Positions 12,051 through 18,834 of a stretch of 21,630 nt of DNA are shown here, in pieces (within the stretch, counting starts at the first letter, position 1; each line of letters starts with the position of its first letter). The position numbers and the translations under genes were made by a program. The DNA comes from Pelargonium cotyledonis (lineage: Eukaryota; Streptophyta; Magnoliopsida; Geraniales; Geraniaceae). The stretch covers positions 1-21,630 of the forward strand of contig JAYMTA010001131.1 of the NCBI GenBank assembly GCA_036897625.1, in the 5' to 3' direction. The notes under the pieces are model-generated. The model saw only the letters and a list, made by a program, of their open reading frames with translations, was not told where the DNA came from and made no database searches.

Positions 12051-12184
12051 CAAGGATGGGCTGAGTTCACACGCACACGTCAAAAATATTTGGAGTTTTT
12101 CAAATTTCCCACAAACAAAACAGAACAAAACACTATCTTTTTCTTTAGGCTTAGCTTATTAGCCAGCCAACCATGAAAACTGCA

Positions 12185-12190
12185 TATATA
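12185..12190 (+). promoter_or_regulatory. Probable TATA box of the lipase gene
   Basis: TATATA within GCATATATAGCTCC, followed by a CT-rich stretch and then a roughly 250 nt leader to the start codon at 12476. Position and context fit a plant core promoter with the transcription start near 12215-12225. No other TATA-like word stands out between here and the ATG. Confidence 0.55.
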
Positions 12191-12390
12191 GCTCCTCCTC
12201 TCTCTTTTCAAAACTTAATATTAGTAATTTCCATTTTGGTGAAACCTTCCGAATACGGAGCTCTCTCTCCTTCTCTCTCTGTTTTCGCCCTCTAAATTCC
12301 CCAACCATTTTCAGATTCTCTTTTCTCATTTTGGCTTCGTGATCGCTAGCTGCATTTCACTTTAGGTTTTGCTCTGTTTCTGTTCAACAC

Positions 12391-12399
12391 ATGGCTTAA
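12391..12399 (+). promoter_or_regulatory. Minimal upstream ORF in the lipase leader
   Basis: ATG-GCT-TAA, a two-codon uORF about 77 nt upstream of the main start codon and just before the CT microsatellite. Very short uORFs can lower initiation at the main ATG. Here that is inference only. Confidence 0.4.
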
Positions 12400-12401
12400 C
12401 T

Positions 12402-12407
12402 CCTCTC

Positions 12408-12450
<43 letters not shown>
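12402..12450. repeat. CT (GA) microsatellite in the lipase 5' leader
   Basis: Imperfect CCTCT units run into about 19 perfect CT units ending at 12450, only 25 nt before the start codon. CT/GA tracts are common in plant 5' leaders and are targets of BBR/BPC GAGA-binding proteins. The tract is probably transcribed, if the TATA box at 12185 is right. Confidence 0.85.
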
Positions 12451-12455
<5 letters not shown>

Positions 12456-12475
12456 GTGCTCTGTTTGCTCTGCAA

Positions 12476-15400
12476 ATGGATTTCGAATATCAAGAAGTGA
12501 GTCTCTGTCCTCTGTTTTCTGATCTTTTGCTTCATAAATAATGGGTTTTGTATCACACCCTTTTCACTTATGTGTGTGCTCTTTGATTTGGTTGAAGGAA
12601 TATGTAAGGAATTCAAGAGGAGTGCAGCTTTTCACTTGCAAATGGCTGCCCTTTTCTCCTCCAAAAGCTCTTGTTTTCCTCTGTCATGGTTCTCTCTCCT
12701 CTCCTCTGTTTCTCTCTTTGCTTGTATTGGCTCATCTGATTACTCAAAATCATTGGGTTGCAGGGTATGGCATGGAGTGCAGTGGCTACATGAAAGGTAA
12801 ATTCCAAGTGAACCCATTTTCCATTATTTTTGTTTCAAATTTTCTATACATCTTCTTGCATAGTTGCATCAATCCCAAATCCAGCAAAAGTTCTTGCTTT
12901 TGCTTCTAGAATGATCATCCGCAGATACATGAACATAGTGTTTAGAATATAAGAAAAGTCTGCTTAGATGAATTAAATGAAACCCTAGCTGCCTAGCTAG
13001 CTGGATTCAACATTAACTCCTCTATCTCTTCCTTTAAAGCAACACTGAATTTGCATGAGAAATCTGAAAGAATTCACTGCACTTAAAAGTAGTAGTTGTG
13101 GTTTAGGATGTCAAATTATGAATCGAATGGTTTATGCTTTAAATCTGTTGTTATCTTCTGTTGAGTTCACAAAGCATCCCATCTTTGATAATCAGATTCT
13201 CGATTATGTTTATTTATTGCAATAACAAGGAAGAGCTGAGACCACTCAGACCAGCGTCTACCCTAAAAAGTTATTGTGGTGAACTACCACAAACTACTGC
13301 AGTGATGCTTTGTCTATGGTGCCCAACATTTTGGGTCATATTTATTGCATTACTCTGTTTTTTCTTTCTCTTTTACCTTTTCACTTAGAAAAATGTTTTA
13401 TTATGATATACTATCTATCTATTTTGTTTCTAATTGCCAAATAGGTACTTAAACTATCAATATCGTTTTAAAGTGGCCCCTTAACTATATAAGTGTTTTT
13501 ATTGGATGTAAGTTTGTTTTAAATCAGTTCAATCCAGAACATCCTTGTTAAGGTGAAGGGGGAGTTACTCTTTTTTTTTATATAAATATTTTTCTAGAAC
13601 TAAGTAGATGGTGTGGCTTTTACGTGACAATGGTTAAGCACATATTATTGGAATTGATGGCACACATACAAAGGAACGATGTCGTTTTTTGTGGAAAACA
13701 AAACAACAATATCGATGAAGACGTTGTACCTTTGCAATGTGGACGCCACACCGTAATATTGTTTCCTAACATAAGGTTACATTCGTCCAAAAATAAAGAT
13801 GTCATGTCATATGTAACTACACAAGTACATATTAGGCTAATTTGAATTAAATATATATTGTTGTCGGATCAAATTAGAACAAAATAGATAGTGTAAGAAC
13901 TAAATAAAAACAAAACTATATCAGGTACCAATTTGAAATAAAACATTTTCCTTTACTCTATTTTCTTCCCTATGCTGCACTAGTGAATTTTCAACTCTAT
14001 AAATTTTTTTGTGTTTTCTGGTAGTTTGAAAATATAGGCAAATAATTAAATAATGCCACCATAAAAAAAAAATCTATTACTATTCCTTTTTTCAATGCTC
14101 TGCCCATCCTTTTTTAAATTCCATCAGTAGGATAAGACTTTTGATTTTTTTTTCTTTTCCTTTATTTGTTTTCTATTATTTTATTATGGCCATGACTAGG
14201 TGCAATGTGATGTGAGAAAGAAAAATAAAAAAATTGTCACTACTTTTCTCTCTACTCCCCCATCACTAGAGATTTAGGCGTGTCAATTTGTTATTGGATC
14301 GAATTTGGTTAATTTATTTTGAATCTCATTTTCAAATACTTTAGATCAAGTCAAATTTTAGATTTTATAAAAAAATATTTGAATTTGTCTAAACCAAATT
14401 ATTTTGATTTTAAGTATCAATTCAATTCGCATTTAAATGGTTAGTTCTCTTAAAATATCACAACTTTTTATCTTTTTACTCTTTAGTGTTTTTATTTGAA
14501 TTATTATTTAGCTAAGAAAAATGCTATAGTCTCAAATTTTGTACAAAACTATATGTACAAAATGACGTTGCAGTTTATATGCTACACTTTATTTCATATT
14601 TTTGTGATTTAAAAATAAATTTAAATAATAAAAAAATCCGACATGTATGATACCACTACTCTCCCATAAATTTCTGGCGTGGACGCCTAATTTATAAGAC
14701 ATGATATATACATAGCATATTATAATTCAATCAATTCATCAATGAATTAATTGATATGTCATCTCTCATTGTTTAATATATTATTTTATACAAATATTTT
14801 TGTACAACATAGCATTACTCTTAAGTTGATTATTTTCATAAGTGACAAATTGATGGGTTGGTAATATAGTTATTAAACTTTGTTTGCATACTCTGTCTCT
14901 GCATGTTGGTGCATGACACCAAACATGTTGCATGTAATAGAAATATAAATTGACACTTTGGCTTAATTAATTTATGGAGGTTGGGTTTGGTTTGGTTTGG
15001 TTTGGCAAATAATCAATTGTTGAGCTCAACCACCTTTCGAGAAGAAAATAAAAACACATAGCTGAAGCCCAATCTGTGGACCCCACATTTCTCCAACGCA
15101 AGATTAATAATTATTATTACTACATTAATTAGTCCTTCTTTGCCGTGACAATATTTGATGGAGCCATCTTCTTTTTTTGGGTCACAGTCACGACCCATCC
15201 CCATATGATCTTCATCAATAAACTAACTAACGGCTTCGAGATTCTTAACTCATTATGTGCTTGTTAGGTAACATTGTTGCCTTATAGAAAGAAATGTCAC
15301 GTAAACAAAACTTGAAAGAATTTCTTTCAAGCATACTGCAGTCGTTTGTTCGGTAAAAATTAAAAAAACGGTTCTTTTAAATTCATTTATGCGGTGCGGG

Positions 15401-18059
15401 AGGCATGAGAGATGGAATGTGATTGACATGTTTGCCCTCGTCGAATTACCTATCATTTGCAATTGTTTTTTTTTTTTTTTTGTAAAATGTATATTTGGTC
15501 GATTGAAAGTTGATTTGTCGGTGTGGTTGATTGAATTTGATCTATTACAGATGTTTAAAGAACATAAATTTAATGTATACATTGATTATAACTCCAAATA
15601 TATTTATATAAAAAAAAATTAACTACTTCATTTTTTAATTGCTATGTCTATTTTGATCATTTAAATAATTGATACGTCTTTAGAGTTGTTTTTTATCGGA
15701 ACATATTATTGTACAAAACTCAACTTTCACTTCCTTACAGAATGCGGAATAAGGCTAGCAGCAGCTGGTTATGCAGTGTTTGGCATTGATTACGAAGGCC
15801 ATGGACGCTCCAAGGGAGCTCGTTGCTACATCAAGAAATTTGACAACATCATTAACGACTGTGACAGTTTCTTCAAATCAGTTTGTGGTAAGCTTCAAAC
15901 CATATCCAATTATCCCGTGTATTAACATTTGATACGTACATTTGCAGTTTGATGAGTTCTGTTTCATTAACAGCCCATGAAGATTACAAGGAAAAGAGTA
16001 GGTTCTTGTACGGAGAATCCATGGGAGGAGCTGTGGTTCTACTTCTGCACAAAAAAGACCCCAGCTTTTGGAACGGCGCCGTTCTTGTTGCTCCCATGTG
16101 CAAGGTACGAACGTAGGAGTAATTGAGCCGAATCAAGTCCAAAATATTTAGAATTTAGCTCGGCTAGACACTTTTTCACTCAGTTCAAACTAGTTTTATA
16201 GATTTAGGCTTGGGCTCAACTTGGTAAAATATAGTCAAATTCAAGCTCGGATTGACTAGTTGACAATTTATCATGAATTGAAGACAAGTTGTGTAAATGT
16301 GGTTAATGAGTAATGTGTGAACATCAAATGGTGGTTCATCTAATTTTGAAAAGATTGTGCTAGATTTCGGAGAAGGTGAAGCCACATCCGATGGTTGTGA
16401 ACATATTGACTAAAATGGAGGAGATCATACCTAAATGGAAGATTGTTCCTACAAAGGATGTTATTGAAGCAGCCTTTAAGGACCCAATTAAAAGATCCGA
16501 GGTTAGTTTTTTTATTTGTGTTTCTTTTCCTTTCATTTGTTGCCAAGAAAAGCACTTCAGCCACCTAATTTTGTTTTCTGGAAACATCTTTTGAATATTG
16601 AATTTTGGGTTGAAATAAAAATAGATTGTTCATATTAGAGTTCACAATTTGGATATGAATTCGTAGGATTCAAAATCTGATTTGATTTAAACTGATCCAA
16701 TCCGGTTAATATCAGATCAGATGCAAAATTATGGATTGATTGGATTGGATATGTTAAATTCACTCAGTTTACACTAAAAATTCAAACTTTATCGGTTTAT
16801 CCAATCTGAATTTCTTCAAGATTGGCCTCGAATAACTCTTTATCAGTCCGAATTACCACTTTTAGGTCAATCTAATTGGTCGGATTTGATTATTCGAACT
16901 TCCTCCCAGCTATATATTTTCTTATGATTTATTGCAGATAAGGAACAACAAGTTGATATATCAAGACAAGCCGAGGCTCAAAACAGCACTTGAAATGCTC
17001 AGAACAAGCATGAGTGTTGAGGATGGCTTAAGTGAGGTCAGTAGCACGAAATCTCTTATTCAAAACCCCAACGAATTTGAGTAGGTTTAACTCAACCTCT
17101 TTAACAGTCGGGTCATGTTCGCATCGAGCAACAGATAATGTAACCCGTGACGCACACATTTAAGGGTAGCAATATAATTTTCAAATGTATCGCGTTAAAG
17201 ATAACTCATACATCAAATGGGTTTAAATATATCGGGACATGTGGCAATCTCCACCCGTTTGTTGAAATGTGCTAAGTCAAGTCAGTCATGGACTTTTGAC
17301 CCAATAATTTATCTGTGTTAGCCGTATGGCCGTTACATATTCAGAATGGGTTCAACTTGATCCATTTAACATAACATAAAACTTTCAACAGGACTACAAA
17401 TACATGTTGTCACCCTTATTATTAATGAACTTTAATAATGTTTTAACGTCTTAGATAGAGTTAAAAATTTGGATATGAACCCGTGGGCATCTGAAATCCA
17501 ATCCGACTTATAACCGAGACAACCCAACCATCTTTCAAGCTGAATTCTACAGAAATTATGGATTAGACCGGACAAATCAACACATATTATTCTAATTTCC
17601 AATCCAAACAAATCCGAACTGTTTTGTTCGGATTTGGAATCTGATCCGAATTTCGAATTTCTACAGGTGACAATGCCATTTTTCGTGCTACACGGAGAAG
17701 CCGATATAGTGACGGATCCAGAAATAAGCAAGGCATTGTACGACAGAGCCGGAAGCGCCGACAAGACCATAAAACTGTACCCGGGAATGTGGCACGGCCT
17801 GACCTCCGGCGAGCCCGACGAAAATGTGGAAATTGTATTTGCAGATATTGTATCTTGGCTTGACAAGCGGGCCAAAGACGGTGGCCGGAGAACCATTACT
17901 ATTGGAATGATTGGCAGCAACTACGGCATTGAGAAGTGTACGGAGTTGCCGGCGGCGCAACTTCCGGCGAAGAACAGTAAGCAGCATAGAATGCAATCTC
18001 CGGCGAGGTATCTTTGTGGATTAAAGGGACGGCGGTTGCTACATCACTCTGCAATGTAG
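12476..18059 (+). CDS. Monoacylglycerol lipase-like alpha/beta hydrolase, complete, 8 exons
   Basis: Exons: 12476-12496, 12598-12688, 12764-12796, 15741-15887, 15974-16104, 16364-16501, 16938-17036 and 17667-18059; 1053 nt, 350 aa, all introns GT-AG with matching phases. This is a plant serine hydrolase of the MAGL family (also called lysophospholipase-like; caffeoylshikimate esterase is a member), which cleaves monoacylglycerols or related esters. Seen: HG of the oxyanion region (37-38), DYEGHGRS (65-72), nucleophile elbow GESMGG with Ser113, Asp233 in HGEADIVTDP and His263 in PGMWHGLTSGEP. The catalytic triad is therefore present. The N-terminus MDFEYQEEYVRNSRG is typical of the family, which fixes the start. 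The C-terminal tail after about residue 289 is some 60 residues long and basic, with no motif I recognise. The motifs differ from what I recall of CSE itself, so I call it MAGL-like rather than CSE; the substrate cannot be read from sequence. Confidence 0.93.
13437..13955. mobile_element. Candidate terminal-inverted element, about 520 bp
   Basis: The left end CAAATAGGTACTTAAACTATC and the inverse of the right end (CAAATTGGTACCTGATATAGT) share CAAAT and GGTAC in the same order, suggesting imperfect inverted ends. No target-site duplication is clear and no transposase coding is seen. The superfamily is undetermined. It lies inside the third lipase intron. Confidence 0.35.
14515..14821. mobile_element. 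Candidate MITE, about 300 bp, with AATGCTAT ends
   Basis: The left end AAAATGCTATAG is followed by TTTTGTACAAAA. The right end, read inversely, is GTAATGCTATG then TTGTACAAAAATA, so both ends share AATGCTAT followed by TTGTACAAAA. The flanks CTAAG (left) and TTAAG (right) could be a decayed target duplication. It is AT-rich and non-coding, and lies inside the third lipase intron. Confidence 0.55.
16645..16925. repeat. Degenerate GGATT-type repeat in lipase intron 6, copy 1
   Basis: A stretch rich in GGATT, GATCCAATCC and TCGGATT words, beginning AATTTGGATATGAATTCG. It shares this start, a following AAAATCTGA/GAAATCCAA block and an AAATTATGGATT word with the stretch at 17459-17660, in the same orientation, so the two are copies of one dispersed family. 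It ends about 13 bp before the acceptor of exon 16938-17036. No terminal inverted repeats or coding are evident. Confidence 0.6.
17162..17422. mobile_element. Candidate small terminal-inverted element in lipase intron 7
   Basis: The left end AAGGGTAGCAA and the inverted right end AAGGGTGACAA match at 8 of 11 positions over about 260 bp. Non-coding, rich in ACCCG/CGGGT-like words. No clear target duplication. Lies within intron 17037-17666. Confidence 0.35.
17459..17660. repeat. Degenerate GGATT-type repeat in lipase intron 7, copy 2
   Basis: Begins AATTTGGATATGAACCCG and carries AATCCAATCCGAC, AAATTATGGATT, AATCCGAAC and CGGATTTGGAATC words. Same family and orientation as 16645-16925. Its last recognisable words (GATCCGAATTTCG) reach to within about 10 bp of the TTTCTACAG acceptor of exon 17667-18059, so the branch-point region of intron 7 probably lies in repeat-derived DNA. 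Confidence 0.6.
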
Positions 18060-18834
18060 TGTTCCAGTCCTTGTAATTTGCCAATGCAGACTAGAACTAG
18101 TGTCGTTTTTGTTTTGGTTAAAATAAAGTCACCTTTCTCTAACTTCCAATTGTGTATCCATCTTGAAGGGCAATTGAAAATGTTGTATGTAGGAGTTTAG
18201 TCAATCAAAACTTAAAAATAACACAAATAGATCATATTTGTCGAGTTTAGAGTTAGATATACGTGTTTTTTATTAAACAAAAGAGTTATCGCTTAAAACT
18301 TGACCCAAATACAAAAAATACATACTGACGTATGCTCAACGCAATCAAATTCATTGAGTACCAGTGTTAAGTCGAAAGATAACACATTCTTCTTGTTGGT
18401 TTAAATTCTTTTCTCTCCTATTCTATAAAATTATCAGTTTTGGACATTGGCCTAAAGGGACCTTCCATGCTGCAAGTCAAGAACCACAAAAACAAAGACT
18501 AGTCCAAGAAATAGGTATATGACTAGTTAGCTAGTAGTGTACAAAGAGAAAGAGACAGCAAATAATATTTGAAATCGAAATGTAAATAGTAATCTTAAAG
18601 TGATTACAAAGGGACTCACTATTCAAAGAGAGAATAAAATTTTGAGCTCAACTACTAAAAGGCCTAATAATAATCATAATGATAGCGATAAAATTGAAAT
18701 TAAACACAGCTTATCAAATGCATGCCAAAAATAGACACTTCCTGATAACAGAGGATCTCATCTCATAAGCTGTTGCTGGTTGCTGCTGTACTGTTTGTGA
18801 GTCGGAAACTCAGAAAATTTCCCGGTATATCATT
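18060..18834. other. Convergent 3' ends of the lipase and UXS genes
   Basis: About 775 bp between two stop codons facing each other. An AATAAA word at 18122-18127, some 63 nt after the lipase stop, is a plausible polyadenylation signal. The rest is AT-rich and I see no gene in it. Part must be the 3' UTR of each gene, so the transcripts may come close or overlap. Confidence 0.6.

Larger units (their letters stand above)
9750..12180. other. Intergenic region between RPL22 and the lipase gene
   Basis: Divergent intergenic DNA of about 2.4 kb. It holds an AAAT microsatellite near 11377-11397 and a T-rich tract near 10923-10933. An exon-like stretch at about 10456-10549 is listed separately. Stretches 9750-10400 and 10900-12000 show short ORFs only, none with a recognisable motif. 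I see no tRNA, no transposase and no convincing terminal repeats here. Confidence 0.6.
12797..15740 (+). other. Long third intron of the lipase gene (2.9 kb), repeat-rich
   Basis: Donor GTAAAT after 12796 and acceptor CTTACAG before 15741. The other introns of this gene are 75-630 bp, so this one is greatly enlarged. It holds two candidate terminal-inverted elements (about 13437-13955 and 14515-14821), a degenerate repeat at about 14270-14460, a GGTTT microsatellite at about 14982-15005 and a T tract at about 15465-15481. The open frame at 13624-13845 lies inside the first candidate element and shows no known motif. Confidence 0.85.

Noticed and set aside
12541-12909. 122-codon plus-strand frame near the lipase start
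   Set aside because: It reads through introns 1-3 of the lipase gene; only the part in exon 12598-12688 is coding.
13624-13845. 73-codon frame inside lipase intron 3
   Set aside because: It lies within a candidate non-coding element, has no known motif, and is flanked by AT-rich DNA.
17432-17920. 162-codon open frame on the minus strand opposite the last lipase exon
   Set aside because: It overlaps a verified exon and a repeat in the antisense direction and shows no family motif; it is a shadow.
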